A DNA stretch of 64,000 bases from Demequina activiva (GTDB lineage: Bacteria; Actinomycetota; Actinomycetes; Actinomycetales; Demequinaceae): NCBI RefSeq assembly GCF_016862815.1, contig NZ_BONR01000005.1, positions 1-64,000 of the forward strand, written 5' to 3'. The notes beneath the pieces were generated by a model that worked only from the letters and a program-made list of their open reading frames with translations, searched no databases and was not told where the DNA came from. The stretch's first letter is position 1; every line of letters starts with the position of its first letter. This document shows, piece by piece, positions 17,841 to 25,871 of this stretch. Both the position numbers and the translations under genes were made by a program.

Positions 17841-18812
17841 CTAGTGATCGACGCGCGACTCGTCCGCCGCGCGATCAAGCAAGAAACCGGAGATGTCGTA
17901 CGTACACACACGATGGACTCCGCGAGCGGCGTCCTCCCTCGGCACAGGGTGATCGTAGACGATCTCGACGCGCCCAGGGTTCGTCAGTGCAAACAGAATC
18001 GCACCCACCCCATGCGGTCGGGTCCCAATGGGTGCCACGATTAGGTACGGATCGTCCTCATCGCGTGCGATATCCTCCAGCAGCCCAAAGACGGAGAATG
18101 GACAACTTGCTTTCGCGAATCTCACTCTCCGGAACATGAAGCCGTCTGCGAGGGGATCCTGATTGCCGGCCCATGCAGAGAACGGGTAGTCGAGCCGATA
18201 GCCAGGAACGCCGACCACGGGATGTACCGATTCAGCAGGCTCCTGAACGGTCTCTACGATGTAGCCGAGGCGATTGCCTTCGAACCCTAGGAGAGGGACT
18301 ACAAGCTTGTTGTCTTCGTGCTCGGCTGAAATCTTGGCGAACCCGGGAAGCGGACGCACGCCTCGAATTGTTTCGCTCAGGTCGAAGAGTACGCCCCGCT
18401 CATTGAAGTCGCTCTCGACGTACTCGTTGGGCGCGCGGTAGACGACGTGAAGTGCCTGCGGCACATCGAGTGCTGCCTTCAATAGGGGCGCCCACAGGGC
18501 GTAAGGCAACTGAGTGATGTCCAAGTACATTGGCCGGCCGATGCCGGAGAGGTACTCAACGACATGGTCTAGCTCGTACAGGTCAAGCTCCGTCGTAGAA
18601 GCTTCTCCAAGCGTCGCCTCAACGCGCGCTTCGCCCGATGGGCTCAGGACGAGAAAGAGCGTTCCTGCGGACTCCTCGCTAGCGCGCCACTCGTTGTCAA
18701 TTGCTCCTCGCGGGCCTGCCCCCGAGCCATATATGTACACCGCTGCTGCGGGCACGTGAAACTGCTGCGGCTCGCATTCCCGAGTGCGAAGCAACGTATC
18801 AAGACTCGGCAC
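17841..18812 (-). CDS. unrecognised island protein (island gene 3)
   Basis: I do not recognise a family. The product is 323 residues, soluble, with no signal peptide or membrane segment. GTG 18812 is well supported: GGAGG lies six bases upstream, and the gene overlaps the ATPase gene by 14 bases. Visible features are YIYGSGAGPRG near the N-terminus, DITQLPYALWAPLLKAAL around residue 110, VVYRAPNEY, VVPLLGFEGNRLGYIVE in the middle, and LIVAPIGTRPHGVGAILFAL in the C-terminal part. Alternating hydrophobic strands and glycine loops suggest one or two Rossmann-like domains, perhaps ligand-sensing. It is followed in the same frame, after one TAG, by the methyltransferase-like sequence. Confidence 0.72.
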   Translation of the reverse strand: MPSLDTLLRTRECEPQQFHVPAAAVYIYGSGAGPRGAIDNEWRASEESAGTLFLVLSPSGEARVEATLGEASTTELDLYELDHVVEYLSGIGRPMYLDITQLPYALWAPLLKAALDVPQALHVVYRAPNEYVESDFNERGVLFDLSETIRGVRPLPGFAKISAEHEDNKLVVPLLGFEGNRLGYIVETVQEPAESVHPVVGVPGYRLDYPFSAWAGNQDPLADGFMFRRVRFAKASCPFSVFGLLEDIARDEDDPYLIVAPIGTRPHGVGAILFALTNPGRVEIVYDHPVPREDAARGVHRVCTYDISGFLLDRAADESRVDH

Positions 18813-20658
18813 GGAACACCTCCGAGAAAAGCGTGTTCTCGCTGGCGGCGGTGTCGTGAGGCGACCTGCTCGCGCGCTTGAGGATGACGTCGAGATGGCG
18901 GCGTGGGTCAGAGCCAAGACCCAGAATCTCGCCAGCGCGCAACTTCAACTTGCGCTTTCGACGATGACTGTAGTTGAAGTACGCAGAGAATATGGGATGA
19001 AGCTGGTAGCTAAAGTCGCTCACCTCACCTGACGCTGACGCCCGCTTGTCGGTTCGAAAGCGAGTGAGGGCGATATGCATCACTCCGGCATTGAGAAGCG
19101 GCAATGCACCTTCAATATTGCCCGTTGGAGTGAACTGATTGACCTCGGGTGCATGACCCTCCGGATGCGCAGCAAGAACTTGAAAAAGCCGGCCCAATCC
19201 TAGAACCAGTCGCGCGAGCTGCGCACCCTCGGCAGCGAGACCCGGGAGTTGTAGTAAAGCCCTTTCAGGCACACTGTGCGCCGCCGCTGTCTGCGTTCTG
19301 GGTGATACAGGATCCTCAAGAGAGTTGTCAAGTTCGAGGTGGCGATTGAGCGCCTCGAAAACCAGCTCCAACAAGAACCTGATGTTGCCATCGGCAAGCA
19401 GAGTATAGGTTCCCCAGCCGCAGTAGAACTTCTTCTTCCCGAGTTTATTTCTTCCAAGTGTGAACAGCATCGCATAGGCGTGGTTGTTGTACGCGTTTCG
19501 AAGCTTCGTCCTATTTCCGACGTAGGCGGAGCAAGTATCTACAAGAGTGCGCTCTTCAGCGCGCGCAAGATAATCAAGCAACAGAACGTAACTCACTGGC
19601 AGAGCCTCAACTTGCTCGACAAGTCCTTGCGACGCTCCCTGCTCAGACAGGCTCTCGATCACTCGCCTCGAGGCCGGCTCGCCGTCGAGCTGCAATGCTT
19701 CCTCGTCGACCGTCAGTCCTGGTAGGAGCGCACGGATTTCCGGCGCTTCGGCTCCATCGAAGACGCGATTGAGCCGTAGCTGGCAGATGTTCCGAGCGAA
19801 CTCCTCAAAGGCGTCTCCACGGAGGCTCTGCGCGATATCGACAGAAGCAAAATCTGCTGGCTCCGAAATTGCCTGGCCATTTCCTAAGGTGCCAACCTCC
19901 CGATGCCCAGTTTCCTTGACCCCAATCTTGAAGGTGTAGGCCGCATCGCCGGAGTGCTTAACTAACGTGTTTATGACGCGCTGCTGATAGTTCAGCAGGT
20001 TTTCAAACTCATCTACTAGGAAATAAACGGGAAGCTCACCGCCGGGCTTCAGCGCCGAGACCTCGGCTGCTAATTCGTCGAGCGGTCTGCCAGGCAGGGA
20101 GAGCGTGACCGCATCTAGGGCCGATGAACTGTTGATGCGAGTCTCAAGATCGAGCAGCGCCTCATGAATCGATCTCGCGAGCGCTGCGGCCGAGGAGCAC
20201 GATTCTAGCCCAAGAGAAGTCGCAGTGGCGCGGCAGGCGCTGCGGTCTGAGGGGCCAGCATTGACCCTATCATCGTGCCAGATAAGAAAGCGAGCCAACT
20301 TCTCCGCGAGTACAAGGTTGACATAGTGGCCGAACACGCTTTCCCATTTGTGCTCGTCGTATCCTCGCTGTTCGAAGGCACTCACAGCATTGGTGTTGAC
20401 TCGCCAGTACACGCCGACGTGATTCCAGCGATCTAGGTCCTCTCCCTGTAGCGCTGCCTCACCCTCGTAGGACAGGCCCCTCAGGACTGTAGTCTTGCCA
20501 GTCCCCCGGCCGCCGATTAGGAACACTGGACGCATGGTCAATAACTCGGGCCAGTAGGTTGGCCTCGTGAACAAGCCGAACAGTTCGTGACGAAGATACT
20601 CTGCCCTTACTCCACCAAAATTCGCGTGGAGCGCCTCTACCTGGTCGTTGACTTCCAT
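18799..20658 (-). CDS. ORC/CDC6-like P-loop ATPase (island gene 2)
   Basis: The 619-residue protein (from ATG 20658) has Walker A GGRGTGKTT, a Walker B with acidic pair YFLVDEFENLL and a sensor-like KIGVKETG segment. Counted from the longer ATG at 20694, these begin near residues 61, 224 and 256. The pattern fits the ORC-CDC6-like STAND/AAA ATPases described beside conflict-system effectors. The C-terminal half is helical and ends in basic NYSHRRKRKLKLR, which could bind DNA. ATG 20658 is preferred because GGAGGT, overlapping the stop of the previous gene, lies ten bases upstream. ATG 20694 has no ribosome site. It probably acts as the switch that senses a trigger and controls the PRTase-fold partner. 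Confidence 0.82.
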   Translation of the reverse strand: MEVNDQVEALHANFGGVRAEYLRHELFGLFTRPTYWPELLTMRPVFLIGGRGTGKTTVLRGLSYEGEAALQGEDLDRWNHVGVYWRVNTNAVSAFEQRGYDEHKWESVFGHYVNLVLAEKLARFLIWHDDRVNAGPSDRSACRATATSLGLESCSSAAALARSIHEALLDLETRINSSSALDAVTLSLPGRPLDELAAEVSALKPGGELPVYFLVDEFENLLNYQQRVINTLVKHSGDAAYTFKIGVKETGHREVGTLGNGQAISEPADFASVDIAQSLRGDAFEEFARNICQLRLNRVFDGAEAPEIRALLPGLTVDEEALQLDGEPASRRVIESLSEQGASQGLVEQVEALPVSYVLLLDYLARAEERTLVDTCSAYVGNRTKLRNAYNNHAYAMLFTLGRNKLGKKKFYCGWGTYTLLADGNIRFLLELVFEALNRHLELDNSLEDPVSPRTQTAAAHSVPERALLQLPGLAAEGAQLARLVLGLGRLFQVLAAHPEGHAPEVNQFTPTGNIEGALPLLNAGVMHIALTRFRTDKRASASGEVSDFSYQLHPIFSAYFNYSHRRKRKLKLRAGEILGLGSDPRRHLDVILKRASRSPHDTAASENTLFSEVFRAES

Positions 20659-20666
20659 GAGTATCG

Positions 20667-21560
20667 CTACCTCCGCTTCACTAGGCAGGTCCATCCGGGG
20701 GTCTCAGCCCAGAACAGCGGGATCGTCGCATCGGGCACGGAGTGTTCGAAGGCGATGGCCAAGCCCAGTTCCTTGTATCCGTATCGTGCGTTCTCTTGGA
20801 TTCCCGCGCGCTCGGATGCGGAGGCAATCGTGTCAACAATTGTTGCTCGCACGTCTGAGGGTAGAAGGTAGCACTCAGGGTGGGTGACGGAGGCTTCCGC
20901 CGCAAGCAGGTGTGCGCAAGCGAGGTGTACTTGCGGGGCAACTTCGGCGATACGTGTCGCTGCAGTCGATGTAGACACGGCGTTGCAGTACACAACGCTC
21001 GACAGGCGCCCTTCGTTTGCGAGTCCTGCCATCGAGTACTCGCGGCCGTCAAGCAGTGGGTAGTTTCGCTCCCACGTCTTGATGAACTGGTCGCCGCTGC
21101 CTGCGAAGTCGTCGATCAGCATAAGAGGACGCCGTCGGCCGAACGCCAGGCTTGCGACAGCATCTTCTGGCATCATCAACTGTGACTCGGTGATACCGAG
21201 TCTTTGTCGAGCGCGTCTTGCGAAAAGATGTCCCGAATCGGTGGGGTTCGGTGTTTCACCGGTTGGGAATGTGACAATCAGTCCCTCGCGGTACTCGGCC
21301 CAACTCGCGCGAGTAGGAAAGACGGGGCTAGCGTCCTTATCGGTTCGACTCGAGATGTCGTGATACGCGGAGCGCAAGAGCTGGTTGGTGTGCTCGTCGT
21401 CAAAGTAGACGAATGCATTTAGCAACGCAATTGCATGGTCGTATTCTTCTTCGGTAAAGTTGGCCAGCCACTTTTGCGGGTTGGTGTCCGAGGGGATCCG
21501 TGGCCAGATTCCAAAGTTCGAGAATCCATTCCGAGTTCGAAGAATCGTGTCGACATGCAC
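20667..21560 (-). CDS. phosphoribosyltransferase-fold conflict-system protein (island gene 1)
   Basis: The 297-residue product contains the PRPP-loop-like signature LMLIDDFAGSGDQFIKTW, preceded by WLANFTEEEYDHAIALLNAF and ending PDATIPLFWAETPGWTCL. This set matches my memory of the family called PRTase-CE, phosphoribosyltransferase-like proteins found next to ORC-CDC6 ATPases in predicted immune systems. GTG 21560 is chosen because the operon promoter (21612-21640) implies transcription from about 21605, after which it is the only start in frame, with GGTGG seven bases upstream. The frame also stays open backwards through the MocR fragment, but that part is antisense chance coding. The enzymatic reaction is unknown. 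Confidence 0.82.
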   Translation of the reverse strand: MHVDTILRTRNGFSNFGIWPRIPSDTNPQKWLANFTEEEYDHAIALLNAFVYFDDEHTNQLLRSAYHDISSRTDKDASPVFPTRASWAEYREGLIVTFPTGETPNPTDSGHLFARRARQRLGITESQLMMPEDAVASLAFGRRRPLMLIDDFAGSGDQFIKTWERNYPLLDGREYSMAGLANEGRLSSVVYCNAVSTSTAATRIAEVAPQVHLACAHLLAAEASVTHPECYLLPSDVRATIVDTIASASERAGIQENARYGYKELGLAIAFEHSVPDATIPLFWAETPGWTCLVKRR

Positions 21561-21611
21561 CGTTGGACCACCGTAGTTCTCGTACCCGTTTTGAGCTCGC
21601 GGACGTGCGCC

Positions 21612-21640
21612 AGTATTCCCTAGCACGACGGTGCGGTCAA
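21612..21640 (-). promoter_or_regulatory. island operon promoter at the right boundary
   Basis: On the minus strand TTGACC (21640-21635) and AATACT (21617-21612) are separated by exactly 17 bases, a good housekeeping promoter. The -35 box begins two bases inside the island edge. Transcription from about 21605 leaves a leader of roughly 45 bases before GTG 21560. The -35/-10 architecture with a leader contrasts with the leaderless style of many flanking genes. Confidence 0.65.
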
Positions 21641-21642
21641 CG

Positions 21643-21807
21643 GAGCGCTTCGCGGCTCGCGCGGCCGATGCGGGCGTCCCGGTGGCGCCGGGCCCGGCCT
21701 CCGAGGTGATCCCCGGCGCCGGCGCGGAGTACTTCCGCCTGCCGTTCTGCCTGCCGCCGGAGGACATGCGCCTGGGCGTGAAGATGCTGGCGGAGAGGGC
21801 GGCGTAG
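21643..21807 (+). pseudogene. duplicated 3' fragment of the MocR regulator gene
   Basis: This 165-base fragment is the right copy of the direct repeat and encodes the last 54 MocR residues plus stop, without a start or the rest of the gene. It differs from the intact copy at five positions: three silent, and two changing Phe to Ser and Tyr to Cys in the fragment, consistent with no selection on it. It marks where the island entered. It may be the original chromosomal 3' end, with the intact gene's present end delivered with the island. Confidence 0.92.
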
Positions 21808-21831
21808 AGGCCTCCGTCCCGCCAGCGCGCG

Positions 21832-22812
21832 TCAGGCTGCGGCGGTCAGCCGTACCGAATCGACCCGCGCATCGGCCTCCAGAGCGCCGTGCGCGGTGAT
21901 GACCTCGTCCGCTCCCAGCGACCGAGCGAACTCGTCGAGCCACGCGCGCGCCTGAGCCCCTGTGCCCACCGCGGTGATGCGCATCATGTCCGCGAGCTGG
22001 ACGCCCTGCGGCGAGACCAGGAACGCGTCGATGTCCGCGTCCGAGTACTCCGGGACGGAGGGGCCGCGCTTGAGCATGCCGCGCACCCGCCAGCGACGCG
22101 AGCGCTCGAACTGGTCCTGCGCCTGCGCCGGATCCTCGGCGGCGAAGACGTTCGCCGCGACCATGAGGTGCGGCTCGGCGAGCTGCTGGGACGGCTGGAA
22201 CCCGTCGCGATACGCGGCGACGGCCTCGTGCAGCGCGGCGGGGGCGAAGTGCGAGGCGAAGGCGTACGGGAGCCCCAGCTGCGCCGCGAGCTGGGCGCCG
22301 AACAGCGACGACCCCAGGATGTACAGCGGTACGTGCGTGCCCTTGCCTGGCGTGGCGACCACGCCGTGCACCCTCGACTCGTCGCCCAGATAGCCCTGCA
22401 GCTCGAGCACATCCTGGGGGAAGCGATCGGAGGCCTCGGGTGTGCGTCGCAGCGCCCCGAACACGAGGCGATCCCCGCCAGGCGCGCGGCCGAGCCCTAG
22501 GTCGATGCGCCCTGGGTGGAGCTCCGCGAGCGTGCCGAACTGCTCCGCGATCGTGAGCGGCGAGTGGTTGGGCAGCATGACGCCGCCCGCGCCGAGGCGG
22601 ATGGACGTCGTGTGCGCCGCGACGTGCGCGATCAGCACGCTCGTGGCGGAGGACGCGATGCGCTCCATGTTGTGGTGCTCGGCGTACCACACGCGCTCGT
22701 AGCCGGCGGTCTCCGCGGCCTGCGCGAGTGCGACGGAGTGGCGGAAGGAATCGGCAGGGGTCTCGCCCGGCGCGATGGGCGCGAGGTCGAGGACGGACAG
22801 GCGTGTGGGCAT
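21832..22812 (-). CDS. LLM-class flavin-dependent oxidoreductase
   Basis: The 326-residue enzyme belongs to the bacterial luciferase-like monooxygenase superfamily, FMN type similar to the YhbW/alkanal-monooxygenase-like group. Typical segments are [22 protein letters not shown], the flavin-site [36 protein letters not shown], and [13 protein letters not shown]. The start ATG 22812 has GGAG four bases upstream. It reads toward the island, so read-through could reach the island operon. The substrate is unknown. Confidence 0.88.
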   Translation of the reverse strand: MPTRLSVLDLAPIAPGETPADSFRHSVALAQAAETAGYERVWYAEHHNMERIASSATSVLIAHVAAHTTSIRLGAGGVMLPNHSPLTIAEQFGTLAELHPGRIDLGLGRAPGGDRLVFGALRRTPEASDRFPQDVLELQGYLGDESRVHGVVATPGKGTHVPLYILGSSLFGAQLAAQLGLPYAFASHFAPAALHEAVAAYRDGFQPSQQLAEPHLMVAANVFAAEDPAQAQDQFERSRRWRVRGMLKRGPSVPEYSDADIDAFLVSPQGVQLADMMRITAVGTGAQARAWLDEFARSLGADEVITAHGALEADARVDSVRLTAAA

Positions 22813-22871
22813 CTCTCTCCAGGCTGGGGGCGCCTGGACAACGCCGCGGCGTGCGCGCGTATGCCCGGACG

Positions 22872-24341
22872 CTAGGGCCTGTCGCCGCCCAGGGCCGCCA
22901 GCGGATCGCTCTCGGGCTCGAGCTCGGGCTGACGCGACGCACGCACCCGCACGGTGACCAGATGGATCGCGAGTGCGAGACCGAACGCGGCGGCGAAGAG
23001 CGACAGCGCCGCGACGGGGCTCTCCATGAGCGTGGGGTCGATGACCATCACTGCGGCGAGCACCAGCATGGTGACGCCGGCGAAGAGCTTGAGCAGCTCG
23101 CCGTGCCGGTCCTGGATCTTGGTCGAGCGCATCGTCACCACGGCGATCCCGAAGATCAGCAGCTCGTCCAGCAGGAAGGGCACCATGTACGCGACGAACA
23201 GGCCGGCGGTCTCCGCGGGCCCCACGCCGTTCGCGTGCAGCATCCCCGTCCACAGCACCGGGAAGCCGGCGGTGCACGGCGTCTCCAGCAGCGACACCCC
23301 CACCGCGAGCACCACGGTGGCTCCCAGCGCCGGCAGCAGCGCCTTCTTGCCTGCGGCCTCGCGCATGCGCCGGTAGATGCCGGGCTTGTCCTCCTTGCGG
23401 ATGGTGAAGGACACCCCCTTGCCGAAGGCGAAGTAATCCTTGACCGACACCACCCCGAACACGCCGGCCACGGCCGCCACGGCGAGCTGGATCCAGCCCA
23501 TGAAGCCCACCACGGCCAGCGCCGAGTAGAAGGCCGCCATGTACAGCCCGTACATCGCCGCCGTCACCACCAGGAAGGTGGTGCCGATGGCGATCAGGCG
23601 GCGCCGGGAGTTGGTGCGCAGCACGATCGCGAGCAGCACGGACAGCACCCACAGCGAGCAAGGATTGATGCCGTCGACGAAGCCGATCACGATGGTGGAC
23701 ACCAGCAGCGAGTCCGCGCTGAGCGTCACCTCGCCCGCCAGCGGCACGTCGATCACCGTCTGCGGGGACTCTGCGCTGCACAGGCCCTCGTCCTGCGAGC
23801 AGGTGCCGGCACCGGCCGTACCGAAGACCCCCGGCATCGGCGCGCCGCCGTTCTCGACGGTCGCGATCGCGCCGGCCATGTCCTGCTCGATCTGATCCGT
23901 CCAGCCGATCCACACGCGCTCGCCGATCACGGTCGTGGGCACGGACCCGGCCTCGAAGCCCAGGCGCGCGGCCTCGGCGGCGAACAGCTCCTGGTTGGCG
24001 GCGTCGCCCCACACCTCGTACTGCACGATCCGGAGCTCGGGATGCTGGGCCTCGACCGTCTCGAGCCACTCCTTCTCAGCGGCGCAGTTGGGGCAGCCGT
24101 CGCCCCAGAACAGCACCAGATCCGCGTCCGGATCCACGGCCGATGCCCCGGTGGCCCGGGACGGGGCGGCTGGGGCGATTCCGGTGCTCGCGCCCGCGAC
24201 GGTCGCGACCGAGGGCTCGGAGGCGGCGGCCACGTAGGCGCTCAGCGTCCTTCCTCCCACGAGCGCCAGCACTGTCAGGGCGAGCAGTGCGCCGCACACG
24301 ACGGCGAGAGCGCGCTGCGCGCGCGAGGCGGGGGCGTGCAT
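22872..24341 (-). CDS. thioredoxin-like domain fused to DsbD/CcdA-like membrane domain
   Basis: The 489-residue protein begins with a membrane anchor (residues 10-30) and a linker, then a thioredoxin-like domain with active-site pair Cys83/Cys86 ([14 protein letters not shown]) and cis-Pro SVPTTVIG. A second part has about six to eight membrane segments containing INPCSLWVL and [11 protein letters not shown], the two membrane cysteines expected of CcdA/DsbD reductant carriers. It probably passes electrons from cytosolic thioredoxin across the membrane to its own outer domain or to envelope proteins. The order (thioredoxin first) is the reverse of classical DsbD. GGAG lies five bases before the start. 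Confidence 0.82.
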   Translation of the reverse strand: MHAPASRAQRALAVVCGALLALTVLALVGGRTLSAYVAAASEPSVATVAGASTGIAPAAPSRATGASAVDPDADLVLFWGDGCPNCAAEKEWLETVEAQHPELRIVQYEVWGDAANQELFAAEAARLGFEAGSVPTTVIGERVWIGWTDQIEQDMAGAIATVENGGAPMPGVFGTAGAGTCSQDEGLCSAESPQTVIDVPLAGEVTLSADSLLVSTIVIGFVDGINPCSLWVLSVLLAIVLRTNSRRRLIAIGTTFLVVTAAMYGLYMAAFYSALAVVGFMGWIQLAVAAVAGVFGVVSVKDYFAFGKGVSFTIRKEDKPGIYRRMREAAGKKALLPALGATVVLAVGVSLLETPCTAGFPVLWTGMLHANGVGPAETAGLFVAYMVPFLLDELLIFGIAVVTMRSTKIQDRHGELLKLFAGVTMLVLAAVMVIDPTLMESPVAALSLFAAAFGLALAIHLVTVRVRASRQPELEPESDPLAALGGDRP

Positions 24342-24415
24342 GGTGGCTCCAGTGCTCGACGACTGCGCCGCTGGCGCGGCGATGCCGTCAGGCTAGGCGC
24401 GGCCCCTGGGGCGGC

Positions 24416-24435
24416 CTCGGGACCCTGGTCCCGAG
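24416..24435 (-). terminator. hairpin after aminopeptidase P gene
   Basis: CTCGGGAC-CCTG-GTCCCGAG forms a perfect eight-pair stem eight bases after the pepP stop on the minus strand. A U-run is missing, as is common in high-GC genomes. Confidence 0.45.
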
Positions 24436-24442
24436 AGCGCTG

Positions 24443-25816
24443 CTACGCCCGGCGGTGCTTCCGCATCCAGGCCTCCACCGCATCGGCGTCACGCGGCAGG
24501 GCGGCGGACAGGTTCTCCACGCCGTCCTCGGTGACCAGCACGTCGTCCTCGATGCGCACGCCGATGCCGCGCAGCTCCGCGGGCACCGCGAGATCGTCGG
24601 CCTTGAAGTACAGGCCGGGCTCGATGGTGAAGACCATGCCGGGCTCGAGAGGCCCGTCCATGTACAGCTCGCGCTTCGCCGCCGCGCAGTCGTGCACGTC
24701 GAGTCCCAGGTGATGCGACGTGGAGTGCACCATCCAGCGGCGGAACAGCTTGGACTCGGGGTCCTTCGACTCGGGGACGATGCCCCACGCGGTCAGCCGG
24801 GCCTCGATGACCTCCATCGCCGCCTCGTGTACGTCGCGGAAGCTCACGCCGGGACGCGCCGCCGCGAACGCCGCATCAGCCGCCTCGAGGACCACGCCGT
24901 ACACACGCCGCTGCACCTCGGTGAACTCGCCGTTGACGGGCATGGTGCGCGTGATGTCCGCGGTGTAGAGGCTCTCGACCTCGACCCCGGCGTCGAGCAG
25001 CAGCAGGTCGCCGTTCCGAACCTGGCCGTGGTTGGTGATCCAGTGCAGCGTGGTGGCGTGATCACCGGACGCGGCGATGGTCTCGTAGCCCACGGCGTTG
25101 CCCTCCTCGCGCGCGTGGCCGTCGAACGTGGCCTCGACCACGCGCTCGCCTCGCTTGTGAGCGATCGCGCGCGGCAGCTCCCCCACCACGCGCTCGAAGC
25201 CCGCGATGGTCGCGTCCACCGCATCACGCAGCTGCTGGATCTCCCACTCGTCCTTGACCAGGCGCATCTCGGACAGCGCGCGACGAACGGCCTTGACCGG
25301 CTGGGCGTGCAGGCGGATGCCGCTCGGCAGCTCGGACAGCGGCGCGGTGGCGATGCCCGTCATCGCCGCGAACTCCTCGAGGCCGGGCCGGCGGCCAATC
25401 CAGAACTCTCCCGTGCGGGGGTCGGTGTAGAAGTCGTCGTCGTCCTTCCCGGCCGGCGGCACCAGATAGAGCGTCGCCTCGTGTCCGCCTTCGACCGGCT
25501 CCATCACGAGAACCGCGCCCGGCTCGCGGTCGGTGCCCAGCCCCGTCAGGTAGGCGAAGTCGCGGTCAGGGGAGAAGCGGTAGTCGGTGTCGTTGCTGCG
25601 CACCTTGAGCTCGCCGGCGGGAGCGACGATGCGCGTGCCGGAGAAGCGCTCGGACAGTCTCTGGCGGCGCTCGGCGGCGAAGGACGCGGAGGCCATCGCC
25701 GTGGTCTCCCGGTCCTCGGGCTCCGCCCATTCCGAGCCGATCCACGCCTTGAACTCGGCGTTGTCGGGGCGCAGGGCGCGGGCCTTGTTGGTCTTGTCTG
25801 ACTGCTCTTCGCTCAC
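24443..25816 (-). CDS. pepP: Xaa-Pro aminopeptidase (aminopeptidase P)
   Basis: The 457-residue M24 metallopeptidase removes N-terminal residues preceding proline. It has an AMP_N domain (RIVAPAGELKVRSND, FRFSP-like YRFSPDRDFAYLTG) and a pita-bread catalytic domain with the five expected metal ligands: LLLLDAGVEVESLYTADITR (two Asp), STSHHLGLDVHD (His), FTIEPGLYF (Glu) and GVRIEDDVLVT (Glu). GTG 25816 gives a normal actinobacterial N-terminal extension (SEEQSDKTNKARALRPDN). It is divergent from the PHP phosphatase gene. Confidence 0.93.
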   Translation of the reverse strand: MSEEQSDKTNKARALRPDNAEFKAWIGSEWAEPEDRETTAMASASFAAERRQRLSERFSGTRIVAPAGELKVRSNDTDYRFSPDRDFAYLTGLGTDREPGAVLVMEPVEGGHEATLYLVPPAGKDDDDFYTDPRTGEFWIGRRPGLEEFAAMTGIATAPLSELPSGIRLHAQPVKAVRRALSEMRLVKDEWEIQQLRDAVDATIAGFERVVGELPRAIAHKRGERVVEATFDGHAREEGNAVGYETIAASGDHATTLHWITNHGQVRNGDLLLLDAGVEVESLYTADITRTMPVNGEFTEVQRRVYGVVLEAADAAFAAARPGVSFRDVHEAAMEVIEARLTAWGIVPESKDPESKLFRRWMVHSTSHHLGLDVHDCAAAKRELYMDGPLEPGMVFTIEPGLYFKADDLAVPAELRGIGVRIEDDVLVTEDGVENLSAALPRDADAVEAWMRKHRRA

Positions 25817-25871
25817 CGCCCTATGGTCGCATGCGGGCGCAGCGCGCTTGAGCGCCCGTACGCTGACTGTC

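Larger units (their letters stand above)
16750..21642 (-). mobile_element. lower-GC genomic island carrying a four-gene candidate conflict system
   Basis: The island lies between the duplicated MocR 3' ends. Hand counts of single 60-base lines give 31/60 GC (from 19321) and 33/60 (from 20521) inside, against 45/60 (from 21901) just outside, and codon use shifts to AT-ending codons. All four genes are on the minus strand, close-packed or overlapping, and end at 16761. No integrase, transposase, tRNA or short terminal inverted repeat is visible, so it is not self-mobile as seen. The limits are where homology between the flanks stops, and the left edge is uncertain by some 20 bases. Confidence 0.8.

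Noticed and set aside
16761-21560. Restriction-modification system
   Set aside because: A methyltransferase-like motif is present, but no endonuclease domain (PD-D/ExK, HNH, PLD or SF2 restriction helicase) and no specificity subunit is visible.
16750-21642. Prophage or integrative element with its own mobility genes
   Set aside because: No integrase, excisionase, transposase, structural phage gene or tRNA attachment site is found inside or at the edges.
21561-21767. N-terminal extension of the island PRTase-fold protein starting at ATG 21767
   Set aside because: The extension is the antisense of the MocR fragment and of the promoter region. A -35/-10 promoter at 21612-21640 places transcription start after it.
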